Shown: positions 36,682 to 46,179, numbered from the stretch's first letter. The stretch is DNA of 64,000 nucleotides from Eubacteriaceae bacterium (GCA_910575665.1 CAJTFB010000017.1:1-64000); one strand, 5' to 3'. The notes: generated from the letters alone by a model not told the origin. Numbers and translations: made by a program.

Positions 36682-38734
36682 TTTAATGATACGCAACAGC
36701 AAGAGGAATCGAAAAGAAAACGGATTATTTTTCAGTTCTCTGATCGTATCAATCGTTGCCTTTTATATAATACTTTCACTATCCCACCAGGATGTCATGG
36801 TCTTTTTAGCACAGATGGAAAGTGACGCTGTAAACAAGCTGATGGGTATGATTCCTGTCTTTTATGGCTTCGCGCTGTTTATCTTGTTTTTTCTCATCTA
36901 CTACGCCAGTAAATTTCAGCTGGAACGGCGCAAACATGAGTTTGGCGTCTATCTGATGCTGGGAATGCGCCGCCGCAGATTGTTTGCCATGCTGCTGGCT
37001 GAAGATTTTCGCAACAGTGTCATTTCTCTGATCATTGGATTACCCAGCGCCCTTTTACTTTCGGAACTGATCAGCCTGATCACTGCCAGACTAGTGGGGA
37101 TCGGGATCATAAGTCATAAGCTTTCCTTCTCTCTGTCAGCGGTATTGTGGACGTCCATAGGATTCCTTTTTATTAAATTTACAGCATTTTTAATCCTCAG
37201 CGGAAAGATCAACCGGCAGGAAATTGGTTCACTTCTTGTGGAAAAGCCGGATGGGACCAAAAAAGAAATGCCAGCATTCATCTATGCAGCATCCATCCTT
37301 ATAGGCATTTCCTGCCTGGCCATCGCCTACGTCGGTGCAATTCAGGGGGAAGCATGGTCTGGTATCTGGCAGATGGCGCGAACCATTGCCCTTGGAATTT
37401 TCGGAACCTTCTCATTGTTTTGGGGAATCCGTTTTTTGATTGGAGTTGTTGTAAAATCCGGAAAACAAGATCGGCCGCTCCATGTATTTAATTTCCGTCA
37501 GATCCAGGAAAATGTGATCCACCGCTCCGGCACCCTTGCCATCTGTTCTATGCTCATTTTAGCTGCTCTGTGCTGTTTTGGGGCAGGTGTGGCAATCTCC
37601 CGTTTCTATGGGGAATCGGAACAGCATGCGCTGGATTATACTTTTGAAGATCATGAGAACGAAAATGATTCGGCAGCTATCCGGCAGATCCTAGAGGATC
37701 ACCAGCTAGTTTCTCGTTTTTCTCACTTGTTTGATATGAAGACTGGCTATATCCGCACAACAGAAGACACCGAACATGCCTTTCAAATGGAACCGCTTCT
37801 GGCTGCCCTGTATGATATGCCGCCTTCCCAGGACAGACATGTACTCCTTTACAATCTTAAGCATACAACCTATCCCCATATCATATCCCTGAGCTGCTAC
37901 AATCAGCTCTTACGCGCTGCCAACATGCCTGAACTGATACTGGGGCCAGAGGAAGCCGCCATTTACATGGATCATGAATTTGCAGCCTATGAAAGGAAAA
38001 AACTGCTGGACCGTATTCTGCAGACACGACCAGAAGCCCAGCTAGATGGAAAAACGATCCACCTCACGGGAACCGTCCAGACTACGAGTCTGGTCACAGA
38101 CCGTTTCATCACATTGTCCTTTGCGCTGATCCTTCCGGATGAAATGTTTGAATACTATACGCAGGGTGAATACAATGTTTATCTCAATGGCATTCTGGCA
38201 AAGGATGAGAAAGAAGATACAAGTCTTTTATCTGCTATATCAGAAATGAATCAAAAACTGAATAAAGCAGGACTGACCTATGAGAGCTATCTGCAGAACA
38301 TGGGACGGCAGTTATTTTATATGGTGGCTGCCAGCTATATTACCATGTACCTTGCGGTTATCTTTTTGATCATCTCAAATACGATCATTGGCGTACAATT
38401 TCTGATGAGCCAGCAGAAATCAACCCGCCGCTACCGAACACTCATACGCCTGGGAGCCACATATACTACTTTGTGTAATTCCGCCAGAAAACAGATCCAT
38501 TGGTATTTTGGACTCCCAACTGTGATTGCTGCTTTCAGCAGTCTGTTTGGCGTTCGTTCTCTGCTCACCGGAATTCTGTCATCCAGAGCAAAAAGCAGTC
38601 TGACAGAAATGATGATCATTTCTGTCGCTATAATTTTAGCGCTATGTGTGATAGAATATATTTACATCACAGCAGTGAAGCGTTCAAGTGATCGCTATCT
38701 TCTGAAACTGATGGTTCCAGAACGGGAAGAATAA
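36671..38734 (+). CDS. BceB-like FtsX-family ABC permease
   Basis: The 687-residue permease has ten predicted membrane helices and the extracellular domain of about 200 residues (roughly 310-510) between helices 7 and 8 that marks BceB-type transporters. The FtsX motifs are seen in helices 2-4 (ERRKHEFGVYLMLGMRRRR) and again near the C-terminus (STRRYRTLIRLGATYTTLC). Such permeases detect and remove cell-wall-active peptides such as bacitracin or lantibiotics and signal to the partner kinase. The start at 36671 is 8 bases after GGGAGGAGG; a GTG at 36665 is too close. Confidence 0.9.
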   Translation: MFFNLMIRNSKRNRKENGLFFSSLIVSIVAFYIILSLSHQDVMVFLAQMESDAVNKLMGMIPVFYGFALFILFFLIYYASKFQLERRKHEFGVYLMLGMRRRRLFAMLLAEDFRNSVISLIIGLPSALLLSELISLITARLVGIGIISHKLSFSLSAVLWTSIGFLFIKFTAFLILSGKINRQEIGSLLVEKPDGTKKEMPAFIYAASILIGISCLAIAYVGAIQGEAWSGIWQMARTIALGIFGTFSLFWGIRFLIGVVVKSGKQDRPLHVFNFRQIQENVIHRSGTLAICSMLILAALCCFGAGVAISRFYGESEQHALDYTFEDHENENDSAAIRQILEDHQLVSRFSHLFDMKTGYIRTTEDTEHAFQMEPLLAALYDMPPSQDRHVLLYNLKHTTYPHIISLSCYNQLLRAANMPELILGPEEAAIYMDHEFAAYERKKLLDRILQTRPEAQLDGKTIHLTGTVQTTSLVTDRFITLSFALILPDEMFEYYTQGEYNVYLNGILAKDEKEDTSLLSAISEMNQKLNKAGLTYESYLQNMGRQLFYMVAASYITMYLAVIFLIISNTIIGVQFLMSQQKSTRRYRTLIRLGATYTTLCNSARKQIHWYFGLPTVIAAFSSLFGVRSLLTGILSSRAKSSLTEMMIISVAIILALCVIEYIYITAVKRSSDRYLLKLMVPEREE

Positions 38735-38768
38735 TTTTGTGGTCAATAAATAACGGGAGGAACATTAC

Positions 38769-39449
38769 ATGAAATGTATAGCAATCGTAGAAGACGAAGA
38801 CTTTATGAGAGAAGAATTATGCGATATATTACGTAAAGCTGGTTTTAAAACAGAAGAAATTACAGATTTTAAAGATGTCACAGATCAGCTTCTGCGGCTC
38901 TCCCCCGACCTGATCCTTCTGGATCTAAATCTGCCTGAGAAGAGCGGATTTGAAATCTGCCGGGAAATTAAAGGAAAAAGCTCTATCCCAATCCTTGTAC
39001 TTACCTCCCGGGACCAGATACAGGATGAACTGCATGCACTGAATCTGGGTGCTGACGAATATCTGACGAAACCATGCAGAAAAGAACGGCTTTTAGCACG
39101 TGTAGCCAATGTAATGAAACGATACGAGGGCCGCTCAAATCTTCTAGAGGGCTCAGGATTTCTTTTGGATCGTCAAACATACACGCTGTATATCCATAAC
39201 CATTCTGTCGTCCTCCCCAAAAATCAGGGGAAAATACTTGAAGCGTTCTTGAATCATGGAGATGAGATTGTGACAAAGGAAGAACTGTGTCTGGCAGTCT
39301 GGGAAACTTCTGAATTTATTGACGAAAATGCGCTTCAGGTCAATCTGACTCGGTTAAAAAAGACCATGGCTAACCTTATGATGTGTCAGCAGATCGTCCC
39401 GGTTCGCGGAATCGGCTACCGGCTTATCCAGAAGGGAGGGGCACAATGA
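38769..39449 (+). CDS. OmpR-family response regulator (BceR-like)
   Basis: The 226-residue protein has a receiver domain (1-115) with phospho-acceptor Asp52 in LLDLNLP, acidic pocket EDED near residues 8-11, Thr in LVLTS and Lys101 in LTKP, and a winged-helix DNA-binding domain (130-226). GGGAGGAACATTAC precedes the ATG. It overlaps the kinase gene by 4 bases (ATGA). It likely activates the ABC genes upstream in response to the permease and kinase. Confidence 0.92.
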   Translation: MKCIAIVEDEDFMREELCDILRKAGFKTEEITDFKDVTDQLLRLSPDLILLDLNLPEKSGFEICREIKGKSSIPILVLTSRDQIQDELHALNLGADEYLTKPCRKERLLARVANVMKRYEGRSNLLEGSGFLLDRQTYTLYIHNHSVVLPKNQGKILEAFLNHGDEIVTKEELCLAVWETSEFIDENALQVNLTRLKKTMANLMMCQQIVPVRGIGYRLIQKGGAQ

Positions 39450-40489
39450 AACAGAACATTAAGTTGATCCAGCGGTATACCCCCTGGCTCCTGCTTCTGC
39501 TGGGAGTTGATGCCTTTGCCGCACTGCTTCTGTGGATCGCTGATATGCAGGCATTTTATTCGATGATAACCGTGATTCTGCTCACCACGATTCTTTTATT
39601 CGCTTCGGTATGTAGTGTGCTTGTCCACCGGGAACAAAAAAGAGAACAGGCTTTTTTCGCTTTTCTCTGCGATCCAGTGGAACACCAGGAGGAGATGTTG
39701 CTAAAAAGCCTCAGTCCAGCTCAGAGAGAACCGATTCGTCTGTTGGCCAAAATGTTACGGGATCAGCAAAATGCTTATGACAGTCTGAAAATGCAGATAA
39801 ACGATTATGAAGAGTACGTTGAATCCTGGGCCCATGAAACCAAAACACCCCTTTCCCTTTTGACCCTGCTTCTTGATAACCGCAGAGATGAGTTACCGGA
39901 GACCATTGGTTCCAAACTTGATTATATCCGGAACCGTATGCAGGAATCCATCGTCCAGATGCTGTTCTATGCCCGATTAAAAGGTACAAGAAAGGATTAT
40001 CTGTTTGAGCCTGTCCATATCCTTCCATGCATTGAAGAGGTGTTGGAGGATTATAAGCCCTTGCTGGAAGAAAAGCATTTCCAGATCCAATTCTGTATCT
40101 CTGATGATACGGTTTACACGGACCAGAGAGGGCTGGGTTTCCTCCTGCGTCAGATCATCAGTAATTCCATTAAATATTGTGGAAACGAACCAGAATTAAA
40201 CTTTACCTCTTTTGAACGAGACGGCCGTTATATTTTCGCGATAAGGGATAATGGTACCGGCGTCCGAAGCTGTGACCTGCCCTATCTTTTTGAAAAGGGG
40301 TTTACCGGCGATTCTGGAAAAAAAAGAAAAAAAGCGACCGGGATGGGACTGTATCTTGCCAAAGAAATGGCAAAGGAACTAAATATCTCCTTACATGTAA
40401 CATCAGAGTGGAATAAGGGATTTGAAATAGAGATCTCTTTCCCTGTGATTGACTCAATATCAGATTCCAATCAGGCGCCGTCAAGCTAG
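39446..40489 (+). CDS. Intramembrane-sensing histidine kinase (BceS-like)
   Basis: A 347-residue kinase with two closely spaced membrane helices (about 13-33 and 38-60) and almost no outside loop, as in BceS-type kinases, which sense through the ABC permease. The H-box is ESWAHETKTPLSLL with His130; N-box ISNSIKYCGN, G1 DNGTGV, F-box LFEKGFTG and G2 ATGMGLYLAKEM are intact. GGGAGGGG precedes the ATG, which overlaps the stop of the response regulator gene. An inverted repeat GGCGCCG/CGGCGCC at 40474-40533 follows. Confidence 0.92.
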   Translation: MKQNIKLIQRYTPWLLLLLGVDAFAALLLWIADMQAFYSMITVILLTTILLFASVCSVLVHREQKREQAFFAFLCDPVEHQEEMLLKSLSPAQREPIRLLAKMLRDQQNAYDSLKMQINDYEEYVESWAHETKTPLSLLTLLLDNRRDELPETIGSKLDYIRNRMQESIVQMLFYARLKGTRKDYLFEPVHILPCIEEVLEDYKPLLEEKHFQIQFCISDDTVYTDQRGLGFLLRQIISNSIKYCGNEPELNFTSFERDGRYIFAIRDNGTGVRSCDLPYLFEKGFTGDSGKKRKKATGMGLYLAKEMAKELNISLHVTSEWNKGFEIEISFPVIDSISDSNQAPSS

Positions 40490-40575
40490 TGTGCTGACCC
40501 AGTGATACAAATTTAAGTAAGACTGGCGGCGCCAATTAGAACTCTGTCTTTATTCTTGTCTCAAACTTTCTATTT

Positions 40576-42771
40576 TCAATATTCCGGAACCACCGCTGGC
40601 ATAAAGAAGCGGTCTGCAAACAGTGATTTTACCAATATGTTATACTCTGATTTGGTAAGATTTGCCCTCATCTGAGAAAAGGTTCCCATCTCATCATAAA
40701 ACTCACTGCTCATGCCAGAGGTACTTTTTTCGCTGTCCGCGTCAAAGATCATAATCTTCTGAGCGCCAGAAGCATTGTTCCAGGTACCCCAGTTTGCCAG
40801 AGAAGAACCATTGGGATTCCCGCTGGCAAGAAAATTTGTGACATACTTCTGCATCAATGTAGTGAGGGCTGCCCTTCCTGGCTTATTGGAAGCAACAATG
40901 GCGTTGGGCGAATATTCTGAATAGTTGTTTTTATATATTCCCCTCAAAAAATCTTTGCTGGCGCCATGAAAAGCACCGACATAACGACTGTAAAAACCAT
41001 CTGTCACACTGGAATTCGTCCCCCAGCGAAAACGATAGGCATAGATATTACTGTGTCCCGCGTCCTGACTGAGAAGTCCCGCCGTTTTTTCAATATAGTG
41101 CCCCGACTGCAGCATACTGCCATACTTGATTCCATTGGCCACCAGATTCATCATCTGGGACGAAGAAGTGATCCCTGCCACCTCATCCAATTCAGAAGTA
41201 AGACTCCCATTCCAGGCAAAGGAGGAAAATTCCGTGGCATCGCTTCCCAGAATCACCGGCACACGGTTATAGTTCCCCGCGGATATAACAGAGAAGCCCT
41301 CCTTCGGGATCACCACGCCGTCATTGAATCCCTGGGGAAATTTACCCAGCTTGAGCGCAGAGGATTTATACATGTTCGCCACCTCTGAGGTGGACAGACT
41401 GTGAAAAAGATCACGGATTGTCTGGTCCGATGCCTCTTTGAGATACTCCCCAGCAGTTTTTTTGTCAGAGAAGGTTCCTCTCTTAACCAGTATCGCCGCC
41501 AGCTTTTCCTCCACAGACTCCTCTCCCTCTTCATTGGTACACGTGTTGCAGCCACCGCTGAATATAATCGCCTTGTGAAAAAGTCCTCTCATTCCTGGCG
41601 AGATCATGCAAAGCAGAGCATTTCTCCCACCGGCAGAAAATCCAGACAAAGTCACATTTCCAGGATTTCCACCAAAATTCCTGATCTCGTCCCGAACCCA
41701 GGTAAGCGCCGCCCTCACATCCAACAGAGTAAAATTACCGCTGTTCTCTTCCTCTGTCCCGTTCCGAAGCGCCGGATGGCTGAGATAGCCAAATGCTCCC
41801 AGACGATATTCCACGGAAACGACGATAGCGTTTGTTGCTGATACCATATTAGAAAAACTTACATCTGAGCTGCCGGAGGCATTTCCTCCTCCGTGGAGAT
41901 ATACCATGACCGGAAGATTCTTTTTTCCGTTATTGGGTCGGTAAACATTGACATACAAACAGTCCTCTGTGCCAAGATAGGTAGTGCCGTCACTGTATTG
42001 TGCCGCCGGCTGCTTCGCTGCCGTAGCGCTCCGTGTTCCGCTCCATGCAGCCACAGGCTGAGGGGCTTTCCATCTGTTATTTCCGGCTGTGGAAGCTCCG
42101 TAGGGAACGCCATACCATACCAGCGATTTTCCATTGGCATCTTCAATTCCCTTTACTTTTCCTTTGGACGTGTTACGCACAAGTTCCGACTGGACTTTTA
42201 TTTTTATCTTTTTCACTGCATGACCATCCTTGGACTGGATGGTGATCACTGAACTTCCACTTAATACTGCCGTCACACGTCCATTTTTAGACACCTTAGC
42301 CACAGCCGGATTCGAAGAAGAATAAAACAACTTTTTATTTGAGGCACTGGCTGGCGCCGCTGCCGCATTCAGTGCTGCCTTATCCCCCACATACATATTT
42401 ACTGTTGTAGACTTCACATTGATCTTTGAAACCTTTTTTCCCACTGTGACACGGATTGCCAGCACTTTTTTCTTCTTGCTGTTATACCCCCGGATATATA
42501 CCTTTCCCTTTTTCACTCCTTTGATCTTCTTATTACCAATGATTTTAACAATTTTTTTATTACCGGATTTCCAGGTCAAATTCTTATATTTGTTCTGATT
42601 TGATGAAGTAAGCGGATTTTTCCGGATGATCGTAGAAATCGTCGCTTTCTTCCCCTTTGTAATAGTATATGTGGGATTTTCCGCCGCTGAAACCCTGCTG
42701 CTGGCACATAAGATCCCGATCCCTGCCAAAAATATTCCTGTCTTAACAAGCTGCTTCCCATTTTTGTTCAT
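40576..42771 (-). CDS. Secreted type-B carboxylesterase with N-terminal Ig-like (Big_2) repeats
   Basis: The 731-residue protein has a signal peptide (1-30), two Lys-rich Ig-like segments (about 32-112 and 114-195, the second with the Big_2 pattern SSSNPAVAKVSKNGRVTAV) and a carboxylesterase/lipase domain (about 200-731). The nucleophile is Ser379 in GFSAGG, and the oxyanion motif YLHGGGNASG is present. It should hydrolyse an ester outside the cell, perhaps of a plant or host compound; the substrate cannot be told. Its start follows GGAGGCATACAT, and a GC-rich structured leader lies upstream. It is a single gene convergent with the kinase gene. Confidence 0.88.
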   Translation of the reverse strand: MNKNGKQLVKTGIFLAGIGILCASSRVSAAENPTYTITKGKKATISTIIRKNPLTSSNQNKYKNLTWKSGNKKIVKIIGNKKIKGVKKGKVYIRGYNSKKKKVLAIRVTVGKKVSKINVKSTTVNMYVGDKAALNAAAAPASASNKKLFYSSSNPAVAKVSKNGRVTAVLSGSSVITIQSKDGHAVKKIKIKVQSELVRNTSKGKVKGIEDANGKSLVWYGVPYGASTAGNNRWKAPQPVAAWSGTRSATAAKQPAAQYSDGTTYLGTEDCLYVNVYRPNNGKKNLPVMVYLHGGGNASGSSDVSFSNMVSATNAIVVSVEYRLGAFGYLSHPALRNGTEEENSGNFTLLDVRAALTWVRDEIRNFGGNPGNVTLSGFSAGGRNALLCMISPGMRGLFHKAIIFSGGCNTCTNEEGEESVEEKLAAILVKRGTFSDKKTAGEYLKEASDQTIRDLFHSLSTSEVANMYKSSALKLGKFPQGFNDGVVIPKEGFSVISAGNYNRVPVILGSDATEFSSFAWNGSLTSELDEVAGITSSSQMMNLVANGIKYGSMLQSGHYIEKTAGLLSQDAGHSNIYAYRFRWGTNSSVTDGFYSRYVGAFHGASKDFLRGIYKNNYSEYSPNAIVASNKPGRAALTTLMQKYVTNFLASGNPNGSSLANWGTWNNASGAQKIMIFDADSEKSTSGMSSEFYDEMGTFSQMRANLTKSEYNILVKSLFADRFFMPAVVPEY

Positions 42772-42790
42772 ATGTATGCCTCCAAATCTT

Positions 42791-42880
42791 CATGTCACGT
42801 TACAGCAATAGCCGGACGGCGCCAGGCTAATCCGATGCTGCCGCCCAGCTGTGATGTTATCCATGCTACCAGCCGGATAG
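42791..42880 (-). other. GC-rich, self-complementary leader of the esterase gene, class unknown
   Basis: Within an otherwise AT-rich gap, about 90 bases show high GC and several paired segments (AGCCGGA/TCCGGCT; GGCAGCATCGGAT and the similar GGTAGCATGGAT). It lies 20-110 bases before the esterase start on the minus strand. It does not match the c-di-GMP, cobalamin or T-box patterns that I know. Confidence 0.4.
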
Positions 42881-42927
42881 GACAAAATTGTGGCAAATAA
42901 GATTCAATGTACCAAATTGTACACAAC

Positions 42928-42956
42928 AAAAAAGATGCTCCCAAAAGAGAACATCT
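42928..42956 (-). terminator. Rho-independent terminator of der-plsY-gpsA
   Basis: On the minus strand GATGTTCTC pairs with GGAGCATC around TTTTG and is followed by TTTTTT. It lies about 50 bases after the gpsA stop. A second inverted repeat (AGCCTGT/ACAGGCT, 42961-43005) lies between. Confidence 0.85.
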
Positions 42957-43008
42957 TCTTAGCCTGTCAGCGCAGTTCAAACCCCGTGCGCCGACTCAAC
43001 AGGCTGGT

Positions 43009-44019
43009 CTATTTCCAACTTAAAGACTGGTATTCTATCACCCGCTCCCTGAGGATCAGGTCTTTTAATGCCTGCTCTGTGGACTTATTATCAAATAAAA
43101 CGGCATTGATCTGCTCCACAATCGGCATGCTGACATGATGTTTATTGGCCAGTTTCATGGCTGCCTTGGCACAATTGACTCCCTCGACCACCTGACGGAT
43201 CTCCTGTTTCGCCTCCTCCAGCGTCTTTCCCTTGCCGAGAAGATAACCGCAGTTATGGTTTCGGCTGTGGGTACTGGTACAGGTCACGATCAGATCCCCA
43301 ATCCCCGACAGTCCAAAAAAAGTCTCCATTCTGCCGCCAAGTTCCATTCCCAGACGACTGATCTCTACAATACCGCGAGTCATCAAAGCGGCTTTTGTAT
43401 TGTCTCCCAGGCCCATCCCGTCCAGGATTCCCGCCGCCAATGCGATCACATTTTTTAATGCTCCTCCCAGCTCAATTCCCACAATATCGGGACTGACATA
43501 GACACGGAAATTCTTTCCCATAAATACGTCCTGGATAAAGGTCGCTGTTTTTTCGTCCTTCGCTCCGACTACAACTGTAGTAGGCATCTCCTTTGATACC
43601 TCTTCGGCATGGCTCGGACCAGATAAAACTGCTACTTTGGCTTCTGGAAGCACATCTTCCAATATCTCACACAATGTCATCAGTGTATTGTCTTCGATTC
43701 CTTTTCCCACATTTACAATGATCTGGCCTGGTTTGATATAGGGCTTTGCCAGTTCAGCCGTAGACCGCACAAATGGCGATGCCACGGAAAACACAATGAT
43801 ATCCTGTTCCTGGCATGCCGCCGAAATCTCATCCACGATCTCGATGGAATCTGGCAGCTTCACGCCAGGCAGCCGTTCCACATGTTCTCTCTGTTCCCGG
43901 AGCATATCGGTCTCTGCCTTGATCTTTGACCACATGGTAACCTTGTGTCCGTTATTGGCACACAAAATAGCGAGGGCAGTTCCCCAGCTTCCAGCACCTA
44001 AAAAACTAATTTTTTTCAT
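43009..44019 (-). CDS. gpsA: Glycerol-3-phosphate dehydrogenase [NAD(P)+]
   Basis: GpsA reduces dihydroxyacetone phosphate to sn-glycerol 3-phosphate, the backbone for phospholipids. The 336-residue protein begins MKKISFLGAGSWGTALA (GxGxxG cofactor motif), and has VLSGPSHAEEV, the catalytic Lys in GGALKNVIALAAGI and GLSGIGDLIVTCTS. The start at 44019 follows GGAGGAAAACATA. Its start region is a diverged duplicate of the plsY 3' end (44015-44204). plsY, the gene before it, uses the product in the same pathway. Confidence 0.96.
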   Translation of the reverse strand: MKKISFLGAGSWGTALAILCANNGHKVTMWSKIKAETDMLREQREHVERLPGVKLPDSIEIVDEISAACQEQDIIVFSVASPFVRSTAELAKPYIKPGQIIVNVGKGIEDNTLMTLCEILEDVLPEAKVAVLSGPSHAEEVSKEMPTTVVVGAKDEKTATFIQDVFMGKNFRVYVSPDIVGIELGGALKNVIALAAGILDGMGLGDNTKAALMTRGIVEISRLGMELGGRMETFFGLSGIGDLIVTCTSTHSRNHNCGYLLGKGKTLEEAKQEIRQVVEGVNCAKAAMKLANKHHVSMPIVEQINAVLFDNKSTEQALKDLILRERVIEYQSLSWK

Positions 44020-44204
44020 TATGTTTTCCTCCATCTGTATCTTTTTTTGCTCCCAGCTTATTCTCAGTACCATTTAAAAGCCGTTTGATATTAGCGCTAT
44101 GCTAAACTATTTTATTTCATTATGTTGTTCTCCATCTATACCTTTTTTTGCTCCCAGCTTATTCTCAGTACCATTTAAAAGCCGTTTGATATTAGCGCTA
44201 TGCT
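44015..44204. repeat. Direct duplication of the plsY 3' end / gpsA start
   Basis: About 89 bases at 44015-44103 repeat at 44116-44204 with a 101-base offset and few mismatches. The right copy is the coding end of plsY (KHSANIKRLLNGTENKLGAKK); the left copy, no longer part of plsY, lies before and includes the gpsA start codon. It looks like a tandem duplication of a former plsY-gpsA junction. Confidence 0.9.
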
Positions 44205-44793
44205 TTATGTAAGCCAGAACCGTAAACATCAGACTCAACACAAGTATAACCGGGAAAAAAATATCTCCCCGAAAATGTATCACTGAGAAAATAGGAATAT
44301 ACCATACAACGATCAACGATCCCAGAGAGACATAGCGGGTAATGGCCACAACTGCAATAAAGAGCGCCAGACCTACCCCAATAAATAAGGGATCCATGGT
44401 AGAAACCACGATAACTGCCGCTGACACAGCAATTCCTTTTCCTCCCTTAAACCGGAGGGTAACCGGAAAGTTATGTCCCAACACCACGCCCAGACCAGTA
44501 AAAAGTGTGTACATATAAGCTACAGACTGGTTCGGATCGTATCCCATATGCGCACAGTACACATACTTCACCAAAAGCATAGGAACAAATGCCTTTAATA
44601 GATCCCCAAGAAAGGTGATTGCTCCTGCTTTCGCCCCCATGGAACGCAGGGCATTGGTGGTGCCTATATTGCCACTGCCAGTAGAACGAATATCCATTCC
44701 ATTTCTTTTTCCCACAAGATATCCGGTAGAAAAACAGCCAAAGGCATAGCCGATGAGCAAAAGAACAATCCCTGTCAGAATATATTTCAACAC
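44107..44793 (-). CDS. plsY: Glycerol-3-phosphate acyltransferase PlsY
   Basis: PlsY acylates glycerol 3-phosphate with acyl-phosphate at the membrane, the first step of phospholipid synthesis. The 228-residue protein has about five to seven helices, the N-terminal GCFSTGYLVGK, DIRSTGSGNIGTTNALR, and GHNFPVTLRFKGGKGIA motifs of the family. The start appears to be GTG at 44793, 9 bases after AGGAG. The C-terminal cytoplasmic tail is Lys-rich and slightly longer than usual; its coding DNA is the right copy of the junction duplication. It is 3 bases after der. Confidence 0.93.
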   Translation of the reverse strand: MLKYILTGIVLLLIGYAFGCFSTGYLVGKRNGMDIRSTGSGNIGTTNALRSMGAKAGAITFLGDLLKAFVPMLLVKYVYCAHMGYDPNQSVAYMYTLFTGLGVVLGHNFPVTLRFKGGKGIAVSAAVIVVSTMDPLFIGVGLALFIAVVAITRYVSLGSLIVVWYIPIFSVIHFRGDIFFPVILVLSLMFTVLAYIKHSANIKRLLNGTENKLGAKKGIDGEQHNEIK

Positions 44794-44796
44794 GTC

Positions 44797-46119
44797 TTAT
44801 TTCTCCTTTCGTTCACGGATAAACATACGGATCGGTGTACCAGTAAAGCCGAACGTATCCCGGATTCGATTTTCGATATAACGCTGATAGGAAAAATGCA
44901 TCAGCTCCTTGCTATTTACAAAAAGAACAAAGGTAGGCGGTTTGGTACTTACCTGAGTCATATAAAATATTTTGAGCCGCTTTCCTTTATCTGAAGGCGG
45001 CTGCTGCATGGCAACTGCCTCCATAAGGATCTCATTGAGCACGCCGGTCTGAACCCGCATGGAATGAAACTGGATCACTGTCTCGATCCGTTCAAATACC
45101 TTATCGGTTCTCTGGCCTGTAAGGGCAGAAATAAATACGATCTCTGCATAAGGAACAAAAGATAAGATCTCCCGCACCTTATTCGTATACTCTTTGACGG
45201 TGTGATTGTTCTTCTCGATGGCATCCCATTTGTTCACTGCGATGATCAATCCTCTTCCCCGCTCGTGGGCGATTCCAGCAATCTTAGCGTCCTGCTCCGT
45301 CACTCCCTCAACCGCATCGATCATCAACACTACTACATCCGACCGCTCAATGGCGGCAACGGTCCTGATAATACTATATTTTTCTAAATCTTCTTTGATT
45401 TTATTCTTCCTTCTTATTCCAGCGGTATCGATAAAGATATACTCTTTTCCATCCCGTATAATCTCGGTGTCAATAGCATCTCTAGTCGTCCCCGCAACTT
45501 CGGAAACAATCACACGGTTTTCTCCCAGAAGCCGGTTGATCAGCGAAGATTTACCCGCATTGGGTTTTCCCACAACAGCGATCCTCGGACGTTCGTCCTC
45601 GTCCTCTTCAAATTTCTCCGGCGCAATGTGCTCCAAAACTGCATCCAGCATATCACCGATCCCCAGCTTAGAGGAAGCCGATACCGGATAAGGTTCTCCA
45701 ATGCCCAGGTTGTAAAACTCGTACACATCTGGCATATATTTCTCAAAATGATCTACTTTATTCACTACAAGTACTACCGGCTTACCGGATCTGCGCAACA
45801 TATCTGCCACTTTAAAATCCGCGTCCACAAGTCCCTGTCTCACATCCGTAATAAACAATATCACATCCGCTGTGTCAATGGCGATTGTCGCCTGCTCTCT
45901 CATATGGGAAAGCATGACATCCCGGGTATCCATCTCGATTCCCCCGGTATCGATCAGGGACATACTCCGGTTCAGCCAGACCATATCCGCATAGATCCGG
46001 TCCCTGGTCACTCCTGGATAATCTTTTACAATTGAAATTTTTTCGCCTGCCAGCGTATTAAAAAGCGTGGATTTCCCCACATTAGGTCTTCCCACGATTG
46101 CCACGATCGGTTTACTCAT
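44797..46119 (-). CDS. der: Ribosome biogenesis GTPase Der (EngA)
   Basis: Der has two tandem GTPase domains and a KH-like C-terminus and acts in 50S subunit assembly. Both G1 motifs are visible (GRPNVGKST and GKPNAGKSS), as are DTGG and DTAG for G3 and NKVD and NKWD for G4. Length (440 residues) is standard. It leads der-plsY-gpsA, a common clostridial order, with its own promoter. Confidence 0.97.
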   Translation of the reverse strand: MSKPIVAIVGRPNVGKSTLFNTLAGEKISIVKDYPGVTRDRIYADMVWLNRSMSLIDTGGIEMDTRDVMLSHMREQATIAIDTADVILFITDVRQGLVDADFKVADMLRRSGKPVVLVVNKVDHFEKYMPDVYEFYNLGIGEPYPVSASSKLGIGDMLDAVLEHIAPEKFEEDEDERPRIAVVGKPNAGKSSLINRLLGENRVIVSEVAGTTRDAIDTEIIRDGKEYIFIDTAGIRRKNKIKEDLEKYSIIRTVAAIERSDVVVLMIDAVEGVTEQDAKIAGIAHERGRGLIIAVNKWDAIEKNNHTVKEYTNKVREILSFVPYAEIVFISALTGQRTDKVFERIETVIQFHSMRVQTGVLNEILMEAVAMQQPPSDKGKRLKIFYMTQVSTKPPTFVLFVNSKELMHFSYQRYIENRIRDTFGFTGTPIRMFIRERKEK

Positions 46120-46179
46120 AAAATCCTCTTTTCATATAACTAGTGTAACGAACCTTTCACAATTTTCCATACGTAAACT

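Noticed and set aside
42791-42880. Leader of the esterase as a c-di-GMP-I or cobalamin riboswitch
   Set aside because: The conserved cores (GGACGCAAAGCC-type segments, or the B12 box) are absent on both strands.
42961-43005. GTTCAAACCCC inside an inverted repeat, resembling a tRNA T-arm
   Set aside because: The 5-bp stem around the loop gives a 12-base loop instead of seven, and no acceptor, D or anticodon arms can be formed.
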